Source of the DNA: a virus
IMG/VR virus record: IMGVR_UViG_3300021960_000618
Coordinates: 1-21,339 of that record
DNA: 21,339 nt
Direction: 5' to 3' (one strand)
The translations under genes and the position numbers were made by a program. Below, in pieces: positions 1 through 6,287 of this stretch (positions are counted from its first letter, which is position 1; each line of letters begins with the position of its first letter). The notes under the pieces are model-generated. The model did no database searches. It was not told the DNA's origin and was given only the letters and a program-made list of their open reading frames with translations.

Positions 1-106
1 ACAAAAACACTACTCTGATCTACTTAACAAAGAACTTCCAGAGGAAGAAAAAACTACCTCTGAAATGTTAAAAGAAGGATTCGATCAAGAACAAAAAGGA
101 GCCTAG
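1..106 (+). CDS. C-terminal end of an upstream phage gene (partial)
   Basis: An open frame enters from the left edge (first whole codon at base 2) and stops at TAG 104-106, giving 34 visible residues. The tail is acidic and hydrophilic, with a Glu/Lys-rich stretch (PEEEKTTSEMLKEG) that is probably helical. It ends three bases before the next ATG and the same strand continues, so it is probably the last part of another virion or morphogenesis gene. The upstream sequence is missing, so no function can be given. There is no competing frame here, and an AAAGGAG Shine-Dalgarno sequence for the next gene lies inside its last codons. Confidence 0.7.
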   Translation, partial: QKHYSDLLNKELPEEEKTTSEMLKEGFDQEQKGA

Positions 107-109
107 TCT

Positions 110-1222
110 ATGGCTTTTGGTAATACCGCATATTCTGAGGCGGCCTTTTCAGCAGAAGATAATAACGCCATTGCTTATCCTCAAGGAAGTGTCCTTACAG
201 GATCAATGGGTGAAGAGTCTAATACAGGTACTGCTAATGTAGATGTTACAGGTATTCAAGCAACTTTAAGCAATGGAGGATCTGTTGCAGGTTCTTCTGT
301 ATTATTCAGTGTAACAGGATCTGAATTAACAACTTCTATTGGCGAAGAAGGAATTAATATTGGAGTTCCTGTAACCGGTCAACAATTATCTATATCTAAT
401 AAAGAAACTACGCAAGATACCTTGACTGCTTTTGGAGAAGCTCCTTTTGCTTCTCAAAGTCCTGCTACTTTCTTCATACCTTCTGTTGAAGTATTTACGA
501 CAACAGGTGCTGGAACTCTTCCAAGTTTCTTATTACAAACATCTGTTGGAGAGGAAATTGTTACAGCAGATGCTAATGTTTCAGTAACAGGATCTGAGCT
601 AACACTATCAACTAATGATGTAACATTTGAAATAACTGCTGATATAAATGTAACAGGATCTCAAGCAAACATTTCACTTGGAACTTATTCTGTTTCTGCT
701 GATGGTAATGTAAGCGTTATAGTTACAGAGCACGATATAGTTACATCGATTGGTTCGGTAACTACAACTGCAAATGCTGATGTTTCTGTATCAGGATCAC
801 AATTAACAGGTTCTGTTGGAGATGTGTCTTTCACAATTAATGGTAATGTATCTGTTACAGGACAGCAATTAACTTTAACATTAGGGGATGAGTCTGCATT
901 TACAGATGTGAGTGTTGAAGTTACTGGTCAAGAGTTAACAATGTCTATGGGAGAAGAAACTCCTACAGCAGACGCTAACGTTGAATTAACAGGTATTCAA
1001 CTAACTAGTTCAACTGGAACAGTAGATGCTGTAGCTGTAGCTGAGGTCACGGGTGTTCAAATGTCCACTTCTATAGGATCTGTTACAATAACAGCCAACG
1101 CTGATATAGATGTTACTGGAATTGAGTTACAATCTAGTGCTGGAAATGCAGATGTTACAGCATGGGCTGAAATTGATCCAGGTGTGTCTAATGTTTGGAC
1201 TGAGGTTGATAAAGCAGCATAG
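110..1222 (+). CDS. VTG-repeat virion/tail-associated protein
   Basis: A 370-residue protein built mostly from a short degenerate repeat with the core V-x-V-T-G-x-(Q/E)-L-(T/S), usually followed by S-(I/M/V)-G-(E/D/S). Cores lie near residues 47, 68, 88, 159, 181, 227, 249, 271, 293, 313 and 335, with a weaker copy near 205; in the second half the period is close to 22 residues. Each unit is rich in Thr, Ser and Val with one Gly turn, which suggests a regular beta repeat such as a solenoid or fibre. The N-terminal motif AFGNTAYSEAAFS has a partial echo near residue 107 (AFGEAPFAS), so two blocks may have been joined. There are no Cys residues, no signal peptide and no enzyme motif. Similar repeat proteins occur in marine phage structural regions, and the position next to fibre genes supports a virion role. 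The start is ATG with an AAAGGAG site upstream. The exact virion part is unknown. Confidence 0.8.
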   Translation: MAFGNTAYSEAAFSAEDNNAIAYPQGSVLTGSMGEESNTGTANVDVTGIQATLSNGGSVAGSSVLFSVTGSELTTSIGEEGINIGVPVTGQQLSISNKETTQDTLTAFGEAPFASQSPATFFIPSVEVFTTTGAGTLPSFLLQTSVGEEIVTADANVSVTGSELTLSTNDVTFEITADINVTGSQANISLGTYSVSADGNVSVIVTEHDIVTSIGSVTTTANADVSVSGSQLTGSVGDVSFTINGNVSVTGQQLTLTLGDESAFTDVSVEVTGQELTMSMGEETPTADANVELTGIQLTSSTGTVDAVAVAEVTGVQMSTSIGSVTITANADIDVTGIELQSSAGNADVTAWAEIDPGVSNVWTEVDKAA

Positions 1223-1239
1223 AGAGGATATAATAAAGT

Positions 1240-1923
1240 ATGGCATCAAGTTACACAGATTTAGGAGTAGAATTAATCACTACTGGTGAAAAAGCTGGTT
1301 TGTGGGGACAAATTACAAATACAAATCTTCAGATTATGGAACAAGAGTCTGGAGGATTTTTAGCTAAGTCAATTGCCGGTGGTGCACAAACAACTCCTTT
1401 AGGTATTACTGATGGAGCAACAACAGGCTCTGATGCTAGAAATGCAATCATAGAACTTACAGGAACTATAACAGGAAATCAGATAGTTACTGTTCCAGAT
1501 TCAATTCAAAAAAATTATGTTGTATTTAATAACACTTCAGGAGCCTTTACAGTTCAGTTTAAAACGGTTTCAGGAACTGGTCCAACATTTTCAACTACAA
1601 ACAAATCAACAAAAATACTTTATTCAAATGGAACTAATATTATTGATGTTACTGCAAATTTAGGAGATTTAGCAGTAGGTGCCGTTACTGCTACAGGGCA
1701 TGTTTTACCTGGAGCCAATGATACTTACGATTTAGGCGCTGTAGGAAATGTATGGAGAAACGTATATACAGGGGATTTACACCTAAATAACGAGCATAAA
1801 ACAGAAGGTAATATAATAGACGGATCTAAAGGTAGTTGGACTTTACAGGAAGGTGCTAAAGATATATACTTAATTAATAATAAATCTAATGAAAAATTTA
1901 GATTGAAATTAGAAAAAATTTAA
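1240..1923 (+). CDS. Putative tail fibre-like protein
   Basis: A 227-residue protein. The N-terminal 40 residues (SSYTDLGVELITTGEKAGLW, then N-x-N-x-x-I) form a block I recognise from many uncultured marine phages, where it starts fibre or virion-associated proteins. Residues 55-150 are Thr/Gly/Val-rich and look all-beta. Residues 156-184 contain a D-x-Y-D-L-G-x-x-x-x-x-W-R-N-V-Y-T-G pattern, the strand-turn motif common in phage tail fibres before the distal tip. The C-terminal 35 residues are more basic (EKFRLKLEKI). No catalytic motif is visible. It sits 17 bases after the repeat protein and 10 bases before the glycine-rich protein, in the same orientation, so the three are probably co-expressed. 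A GAGAGGA site precedes the ATG. The assignment to a fibre or its base is inferred from motif and neighbours. Confidence 0.8.
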   Translation: MASSYTDLGVELITTGEKAGLWGQITNTNLQIMEQESGGFLAKSIAGGAQTTPLGITDGATTGSDARNAIIELTGTITGNQIVTVPDSIQKNYVVFNNTSGAFTVQFKTVSGTGPTFSTTNKSTKILYSNGTNIIDVTANLGDLAVGAVTATGHVLPGANDTYDLGAVGNVWRNVYTGDLHLNNEHKTEGNIIDGSKGSWTLQEGAKDIYLINNKSNEKFRLKLEKI

Positions 1924-1933
1924 GGAGATACTA

Positions 1934-2683
1934 ATGGGTATTATTTCAAATGGAAATACAGTAATCGATAATGGCGCAATTGATGCAAACGAAGTAGACA
2001 CTACTCAAATTGCTAATGATGCGGTAACTGCTGACAAGTTAGCAAATACTGCAGTTACTGCGGGATCTTACACAACAGCTGACATTACGGTTGATGCTCA
2101 AGGTAGAGTTACTGCTGCTTCATCTGGACAAGCTGGTGGTGGAAATATGCTTTTTAATTTTTATGCTACTAGCAGTGGTACTTATACTGCGCCTGCTAAT
2201 ACAAACAAAGCACATGTATACATACAAGGGGGAGGCGGAGGTGGTGCCGGTGCAAACCAACAACGTTCTGCTGGACCGGGAGGAGCCGGAGGCTACGGAG
2301 TGTTTCCATTAGATGTAACACCAAATACAGCTTACCCTTACTCGATTGGAAATGGTGGAAGCGGTGGAAACGGATCAACTAACTCATCTAATCCAGGTAA
2401 CCCAGGCAATGCATCTAATTTTTCTAACTTAGCAACTTCAAACGGAGGTGGCGGAAGAGCTGCTGTGCCTTACAACAATAATGCAGGACCAGGTACTGAT
2501 GGTACTGTTCCAGGAGGTATTCCTTTTGCACCTATTGGATACGCACCGTATCCACCAGGATCAAGGAATTTTTATGGTATGCTAGGAAGAGGCCATGGAG
2601 GAGCCGCAGGGAATACACCAGGTGGAAGCGGTGGAAGCGGTGAAGGTGGTGGTATATTTATTTTTGACAACAGTGACGTATAG
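1934..2683 (+). CDS. Glycine-rich tail adhesin-like protein
   Basis: A 249-residue protein in three zones. Residues 1-70 contain a fibre linker motif (AIDANEVDTTQIANDAVTAD, then T-V-D-A-Q-G-R-V-T-A-A). Residues 72-115 form a short beta segment (LFNFYATSSGTYTAPANTNK, then V-Y-I-Q) leading into runs of glycine. Residues 95-240 are dominated by Gly, Asn, Ser and Pro, with GGGGGGAG, GPGGAGGYG, NPGNPGN and GGSGGSGEGGG. Such glycine-rich domains are known at the tips of T4-like and Salmonella phage S16-like adhesins, where polyglycine helices pack together and connecting loops bind the receptor. A host-recognition role is therefore likely but not proven. It ends in a hydrophobic tail (IFIFDNSDV). 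The start is ATG with GGAG at 1924-1927. It is followed at once by the unknown 144-residue gene. Confidence 0.8.
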   Translation: MGIISNGNTVIDNGAIDANEVDTTQIANDAVTADKLANTAVTAGSYTTADITVDAQGRVTAASSGQAGGGNMLFNFYATSSGTYTAPANTNKAHVYIQGGGGGGAGANQQRSAGPGGAGGYGVFPLDVTPNTAYPYSIGNGGSGGNGSTNSSNPGNPGNASNFSNLATSNGGGGRAAVPYNNNAGPGTDGTVPGGIPFAPIGYAPYPPGSRNFYGMLGRGHGGAAGNTPGGSGGSGEGGGIFIFDNSDV

Positions 2684-2691
2684 GAAAAATT

Positions 2692-3126
2692 ATGGCATAT
2701 ATTATAACTTCAGATGACATAAAAACAAATGTATCAGGAATAGCAGCAACTGAATCTGCTAGAGATAACATGGATATGGCACTACAATGTGTTGCTCACG
2801 AGATAGGTGAGGCTGAGTTTAATAATTTAAAAAATAACACTAAAAGAGTAAGTGATCATGATGGCACTAATTTTGTTTATGTAGATATGATAACAGAATT
2901 TACAGAAGAGAATAATTTAAAAACGTATCTAGATATAAAAAGTAAAGCTATATCTCAAATTATAAAAAAATATCCAGATCATCCAGATATGACTATTTGG
3001 ACAACGTACAAAAATTTAGTAGACAATTACGATACGTCAACAGTAACTTTTCCTTTAACCACAAGTTGGGAAAAATATTGTGAAGATAATTCAATAGATT
3101 ATTTTAATTTATTAGAACTACCTTAA
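2692..3126 (+). CDS. Hypothetical protein, 144 residues
   Basis: I do not recognise this protein. It is mixed helix and strand, acidic overall, with no signal peptide or membrane segment. Visible patches are an N-terminal AYIITSDDIKTNVSGIA, a central helical region with A-L-Q-C-V-A-H-E-I-G-E-A-E-F, and a C-terminal W-E-K-Y-C-E-D-N-S-I-D-Y-F. It follows the glycine-rich adhesin by eight bases, with an AGGA site overlapping the previous stop codon, and is the last gene before the largest gap in this part of the window. A fibre assembly or attachment role would suit the position, but this is only a guess from neighbours. A. T content rises sharply after this gene. Confidence 0.75.
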   Translation: MAYIITSDDIKTNVSGIAATESARDNMDMALQCVAHEIGEAEFNNLKNNTKRVSDHDGTNFVYVDMITEFTEENNLKTYLDIKSKAISQIIKKYPDHPDMTIWTTYKNLVDNYDTSTVTFPLTTSWEKYCEDNSIDYFNLLELP

Positions 3127-3150
3127 AACTTTCTTGCTTGTTAATATAAT
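3123..3150 (+). promoter_or_regulatory. Possible promoter before the oxygenase block
   Basis: The 44-base gap after the 144-residue gene holds a perfect TATAAT at 3145-3150, preceded 16 bases upstream by TTAAAA at 3123-3128, a weak -35 match that overlaps the end of the previous gene. Transcription from here would give a leader of about 13 bases before ATG 3171. No clear Shine-Dalgarno sequence is visible. In DNA this AT-rich a TATAAT can arise by chance, so support comes mainly from its position at the boundary between the fibre genes and the accessory block. Confidence 0.3.
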
Positions 3151-3170
3151 ATAGTATATATATATTTTTA

Positions 3171-3911
3171 ATGCATGAGAAAATAATTAAGTTTAGTGCG
3201 CATAAAGGTTATCTTAAATTTAACGAAGAATTACCAAAGTTAATTAAATTAAATATACCTGATTGGTTTAAAAAACTAGAGCATAATATAGAGAAAAAAA
3301 CTGTTAAAGGTTGTATTCCTTTTTTACAAACTTTAACTTATGGTTATGTTCTTACCCTACCTCAAGATTTTTATCTAAAACATAATAGTTTTAATAAAGA
3401 TGAGATAAAAACTACGTTAACAGCTTCTTTTGAAAGTGATTTTGGTTACAATTTAAATGTAAAAGATAGACAGGAACAGCATACCACAATACAAACAGAA
3501 GGGTCTTCTTATAATAAAAAGAATAGCAATTTGCCTATTAATAAATTTTTAAATCCTTGGTTGATTAAAACACCTCCAGGATATTCTTGTCTTTTTGTTC
3601 CTCCGTTAAATAACACAGATGACAGGTTTTCAATAATACCTGGTATTGTAGATACAGACACTTTTCCACTATACATTAATTTTCCATTTATTGTAAACGG
3701 AGATAAGCATCCTGTTTTAGATACTCAATTAAAAAAAGGAACTCCTTATGTTCAAATAATTCCTTTTAAAAGAGATTCATGGAAAATGGATATAGGTGAA
3801 ATAAAAGAAAATGATGAAAGTAATCTTTGGTGGAAAAAAGGTAAATATTTTTTAAATATGTTACATAATTACAAAAATTTATTTTGGAATAAAAAAACAA
3901 CTTGGAAATAA
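3171..3911 (+). CDS. DUF6065-like phage protein
   Basis: A 246-residue soluble protein. Its pattern resembles a family I know from cyanophages and other marine phages (DUF6065): an early P-D-W-F-K segment, then T-V-K-G-C-I-P-F with a following G-Y-V-L-T-L-P-Q-D-F near residues 44-66, then N-P-W-L-I-K-T-P-P-G-Y-S-C-L-F-V-P-P near 128-145, a D-R-F-S-I-I-P-G-I-V-D-T-D-T segment and an I-N-F-P-F-I-V strand near 168-174. No biochemical activity is established for the family as far as I know. It commonly occurs beside 2OG oxygenase genes, as here, where it leads a block of five more genes spaced by 1 to 12 bases or overlapping. A partner or substrate-related role for those enzymes is inference. The start is the first ATG after the gap and has no strong Shine-Dalgarno site. 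Confidence 0.75.
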   Translation: MHEKIIKFSAHKGYLKFNEELPKLIKLNIPDWFKKLEHNIEKKTVKGCIPFLQTLTYGYVLTLPQDFYLKHNSFNKDEIKTTLTASFESDFGYNLNVKDRQEQHTTIQTEGSSYNKKNSNLPINKFLNPWLIKTPPGYSCLFVPPLNNTDDRFSIIPGIVDTDTFPLYINFPFIVNGDKHPVLDTQLKKGTPYVQIIPFKRDSWKMDIGEIKENDESNLWWKKGKYFLNMLHNYKNLFWNKKTTWK

Positions 3912-3912
3912 A

Positions 3913-4455
3913 ATGCAAACAGATTTACTACCAGAAAATATTGAAAGCATTAAAAATAACAAAGTAACTTTTGTTAAAAATTTTGCTACTATAGAAAATA
4001 CATATGACCTTAATTTATTGTTTTCTTTTTTAGAAAAATTAGACATACCCGTTCATTATAAAAAAAATAATTTTGAACCAGAAAAAGAAAAAGAAAAAGA
4101 ATTTAATTTTTTAGAAAAAGTTTTTCAAATATCTAATGTAAGTCATTTTTTTCCAGACTTTCAGTTTTTAAAAAGTTTTTTAGAACAAGTCTTTAAATAC
4201 CCTGCTCATCCTAGAGATGGAACTGACATTTTTTTTAGTTTAAAAAGTATTGCTGGAATAAGTCATGAAGATATAGAGGATGTTTTTATAATTGGTCTAA
4301 GTGGTACTGTGGTATATAACGTATTTCAAGAAGAAACAAATCACTATGAAATTAATAAGGGAGACTTGATATATATACCAAAAGGTATTAGACATAAAGT
4401 AATTGGGTTGTCACCAAGAATAACTCTTTCAATAGGTTTTTACAATGAAAAATAA
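3913..4455 (+). CDS. JmjC/ribosomal-oxygenase-like cupin, putative Fe(II)/2OG enzyme
   Basis: A 180-residue protein whose C-terminal 70 residues form a cupin. Residues 117-136 (SHEDIEDVFIIGLSGTVVYN) carry H118-x-D120 followed by D-V-F-I-I-x-x-L-S-G, the pattern of the Fe-binding strand in JmjC-type ribosomal oxygenases such as YcfD/RoxA. Residues 150-161 match cupin motif 2 exactly: G-D-L-I-Y-I-P-K-G-I-R-H, with H161 as the distal iron ligand. The N-terminal half has a Lys/Glu-rich linker (near 55-63) and predicted helices. YcfD has about 370 residues, so this is a very short version without the dimerisation and winged-helix parts. It starts one base after the DUF6065-like stop and overlaps the next gene by 11 bases. 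Hydroxylase activity and substrate are inferred; a non-2OG cupin is possible. Confidence 0.75.
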   Translation: MQTDLLPENIESIKNNKVTFVKNFATIENTYDLNLLFSFLEKLDIPVHYKKNNFEPEKEKEKEFNFLEKVFQISNVSHFFPDFQFLKSFLEQVFKYPAHPRDGTDIFFSLKSIAGISHEDIEDVFIIGLSGTVVYNVFQEETNHYEINKGDLIYIPKGIRHKVIGLSPRITLSIGFYNEK

Positions 4456-5026
4456 ACTTTCTGATTATATTTGTATATATGATAATGTTCTTGGTAATAA
4501 AAAAAATAATGTTTTAAGTAGATTGTTGACACAAAATATTTTCCCATTTAAACCAGCTGGAGTTTTTTCAGAGGGTGGTGGCCAACTAGTAGATAAAACA
4601 ATTAGAAACACAGAAAAATTTTCTTTAGATAATATTACTGAAAAAAGTAATACTATAATTCATTACACAAATCTTTTTTGTTCTTGTTTACATCATTATA
4701 TAAAAATATATGCTAAAGATATTAATATGATTTTAGATTGTAATGTAAGTGATATGCAAATTTTAAAGTATAAAGTTGGAGGTTTTTACAAAGAACATAT
4801 TGATTCAGGACGTTATTCTCCTAGAACATTAAGTTTTATCTACTTAGTTAATGAAGATTACAAAGGAGGAGAATTAGTTATGGAATTGCCAAAAATAAAA
4901 GAAACCATACCAATAGAAGTTAAAAAAGATAGATTAATTATTTGGCCTAGTAATTTTATGTATCCACATAAAGTTTTACCTGTAACAAAAGGAATAAAAT
5001 ATTCGGTGGTAGCATGGGCATTATAG
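4445..5026 (+). CDS. 2OG-Fe(II) oxygenase, prolyl 4-hydroxylase type
   Basis: A 193-residue protein covering a complete single-domain P4H-like double-stranded beta helix. The iron triad is visible: H118 and D120 in Y-K-E-H-I-D-S-G, and H175 in Y-P-H-K-V-L-P-V. The 2OG-binding basic residue is K185, ten residues after the distal His, as in prolyl hydroxylases. The intervening T-L-S-F-I-Y-L-V-N-E-D-Y-K-G-G-E-L (128-144) and R-L-I-I-W-P-S-N (163-170) match the family strands well. The family uses O2 and 2-oxoglutarate to hydroxylate prolines or other side chains of proteins and occasionally other molecules. It overlaps the cupin gene by 11 bases and the next oxygenase by 13, so translation is probably coupled. 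Fold and chemistry are well supported; the substrate is not known. Confidence 0.88.
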   Translation: MKNKLSDYICIYDNVLGNKKNNVLSRLLTQNIFPFKPAGVFSEGGGQLVDKTIRNTEKFSLDNITEKSNTIIHYTNLFCSCLHHYIKIYAKDINMILDCNVSDMQILKYKVGGFYKEHIDSGRYSPRTLSFIYLVNEDYKGGELVMELPKIKETIPIEVKKDRLIIWPSNFMYPHKVLPVTKGIKYSVVAWAL

Positions 5027-5595
5027 GCAAAGATTTTAAATACATAGCAGTAAAAAATTTTATTGATGATAGTGTAATAAAAATTTTAGAGACTTATACT
5101 AATATGAATCACAGACTTAATTTAAGACCTTATCCCCAAGACCATAAAATGAATAATTATGAAACAGGTATTTATGGAGATAGGTTAATGGAATCAATTA
5201 TGTTAAATAAACAATCTCATGTAGAAAAAATAACTGGTAAAAAACTATTACCAACTTATTCTTATTGGAGAATGTATACAAATTTAGGAACTTTACCAAA
5301 ACATCATGATAGAGAGTCTTGTGAAATATCTGTATCATTTAATATAGCAACTAAAGGAGAAGATTGGCCAATATATATGGATGGAAAGCCTGTTTACACT
5401 AAACCAGGTGATGCTGTTATATATTTAGGTGAAAAAATTAAACACTACAGAAAAGAATTTAAAGGAGACTATTCTACACAATGCTTTCTACATTATGTAG
5501 ATAAAGATGGTCCTTATGTTGAGTTTGCTAAAGATAAAAGAGCTTATTATGGGTTAAATAAAACAAATCATTTAAAAGTAAAAATAAATAGATAG
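5014..5595 (+). CDS. 2OG-Fe(II) oxygenase-like protein, second type
   Basis: A 193-residue protein resembling another 2OG oxygenase group common in marine phages. Residues 82-110 contain Y-S-Y-W-R-M-Y followed by L-P-K-H-H-D-R-E-S-C-E-I-S-V-S-F-N, with H97-x-D99 as the first two iron ligands. G-D-A-V-I-Y-L-G (132-139) leads into the distal H144 in K-H-Y-R-K-E-F, and Q-C-F-L-H-Y-V-D (156-163) closes the core. The conserved Arg two residues after the distal His and the Q-x-F-L-H-Y strand are typical of this group. It differs clearly from the upstream P4H-type enzyme, so the two are not a recent duplication. It overlaps the previous gene by 13 bases and is 8 bases from the next. Substrate unknown; the ligand set looks intact. 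Confidence 0.8.
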   Translation: MGIIGKDFKYIAVKNFIDDSVIKILETYTNMNHRLNLRPYPQDHKMNNYETGIYGDRLMESIMLNKQSHVEKITGKKLLPTYSYWRMYTNLGTLPKHHDRESCEISVSFNIATKGEDWPIYMDGKPVYTKPGDAVIYLGEKIKHYRKEFKGDYSTQCFLHYVDKDGPYVEFAKDKRAYYGLNKTNHLKVKINR

Positions 5596-5603
5596 GAGAC
5601 AAA

Positions 5604-5804
5604 ATGAAATTTATTCAGAAACAAGATGGAAGTTGTGACTTAACTTTTTCTGAAACCGAAATTAAAACATTAAATGAAACAAAAAAAATATCTTTTACTG
5701 CAGAAGGATTAAAATATTTTAGTAATGATTTAGTGAGAATGGTTGTGAATTTTAATGAATTGTTTAGTGAAGAAATTCAAAAAAAAACTAACTCGGATGA
5801 TTGA
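5604..5804 (+). CDS. Small phage protein, 66 residues
   Basis: A 66-residue protein with no known function. The pattern L-T-F-S-E-T-E-I, L-N-E-T-K-K-I-S-F-T and L-K-Y-F-S-N-D-L-V-R-M-V-V-N-F suggests a short beta hairpin followed by an amphipathic helix. I have a general recollection of similar proteins in marine phages near oxygenase genes, but no name for them. The start is supported by a strong AGGAGA site (5595-5600) four to nine bases upstream. Its stop overlaps the next start in a TGATG, so both genes are probably translated as a coupled pair. It may be an accessory subunit of the oxygenase block; this is inference from position only. Confidence 0.75.
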   Translation: MKFIQKQDGSCDLTFSETEIKTLNETKKISFTAEGLKYFSNDLVRMVVNFNELFSEEIQKKTNSDD

Positions 5805-6265
5805 TGTATTCTTGTGAAAATAATTATTTAAATAACATAGAGAATAAACAAATACTTAGTGTTCTAAAAAATAAATTTCCTTGGTATCTATCTGAAAGGG
5901 ATAGTTTTTTAAGTCATATTGTAGTTTTTGATGATAAAATGGTAAGTACTTTTTATGGTTTAATAGAACCTTTTCAAAAGAAAATTAAAAAACAAATAAA
6001 TCAAGCTGTTTTTTATATGATACTAAATGATAGTACTAGTAAAAAAGTTATAGATAATTCAGAAAATATGTATAAGGAAAATAATTTTTTAAAACTTATA
6101 TATCATATTGATAGCTCTGACGGATACACTGAGATTTGTTCACAAGAGAAAATACCTCACACACAAAACAGATCAATTATAATAGATAATCAACTTAATA
6201 CAGGTGAGTTTAACCCAATAAAATCAAGAACCAGTCTTATACTCAAGCTACTATTCAAAAAATAG
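5804..6265 (+). CDS. Degenerate 2OG-oxygenase-fold protein, probable pseudoenzyme
   Basis: A 153-residue protein. I start it at ATG 5804, which overlaps the previous TGA by one base (TGATG); a TTG three bases upstream is possible but less likely. The second half follows the layout of a phage 2OG oxygenase group with strands of the type I-Y-Y-V-N-T-N-N-G-Y-T, a turn, V-E-N-R-x-x-I-F, then a distal H-S-G and an R-x-V-I-N-F. Here the strands are I-Y-H-I-D-S-S-D-G-Y-T-E-I (99-111), T-Q-N-R-S-I-I-I (120-127), then N132-T-G where the His is expected, and S-R142-T-S-L-I-L. The expected HxD loop (about 88-95) reads E-N-M-Y-K-E-N-N, without His. H101-x-D103 exists but lies in a different strand by this alignment. 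So the fold and Arg are kept while the metal ligands appear lost. The frame is intact, which argues for selection. Homology is judged by eye. Confidence 0.65.
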   Translation: MYSCENNYLNNIENKQILSVLKNKFPWYLSERDSFLSHIVVFDDKMVSTFYGLIEPFQKKIKKQINQAVFYMILNDSTSKKVIDNSENMYKENNFLKLIYHIDSSDGYTEICSQEKIPHTQNRSIIIDNQLNTGEFNPIKSRTSLILKLLFKK

Positions 6266-6282
6266 TTTGTATAAGGTATAAT
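6254..6282 (+). promoter_or_regulatory. Weak possible promoter before the 713-residue virion gene
   Basis: TTCAAA at 6254-6259 and TATAAT at 6277-6282 are separated by 17 bases and sit directly before ATG 6288, with AAGG at 6273-6276 between them. A transcript from here would begin almost at the start codon, which would remove the Shine-Dalgarno site, so the elements may simply reflect AT-rich ribosome-binding sequence. It marks a boundary where transcription could restart for virion genes after the accessory block. Confidence 0.2.
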
Positions 6283-6287
6283 GCAAT

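Noticed and set aside
1229-1234. TATAAT just before the tail fibre-like gene
   Set aside because: It falls between a GAGAGGA Shine-Dalgarno site and the start codon with no -35 match; it is more likely AT-rich spacer than a promoter.
2091-2378. Plus-strand 73-residue and minus-strand 60-residue frames
   Set aside because: Both lie within the glycine-rich adhesin gene and come from its repetitive Gly codons.
2196-2660. Glycine-codon repeats (GGTGGA and similar) considered as a DNA repeat array or CRISPR
   Set aside because: They are irregular and explained by the glycine-rich protein; no direct repeats with constant spacers are present.
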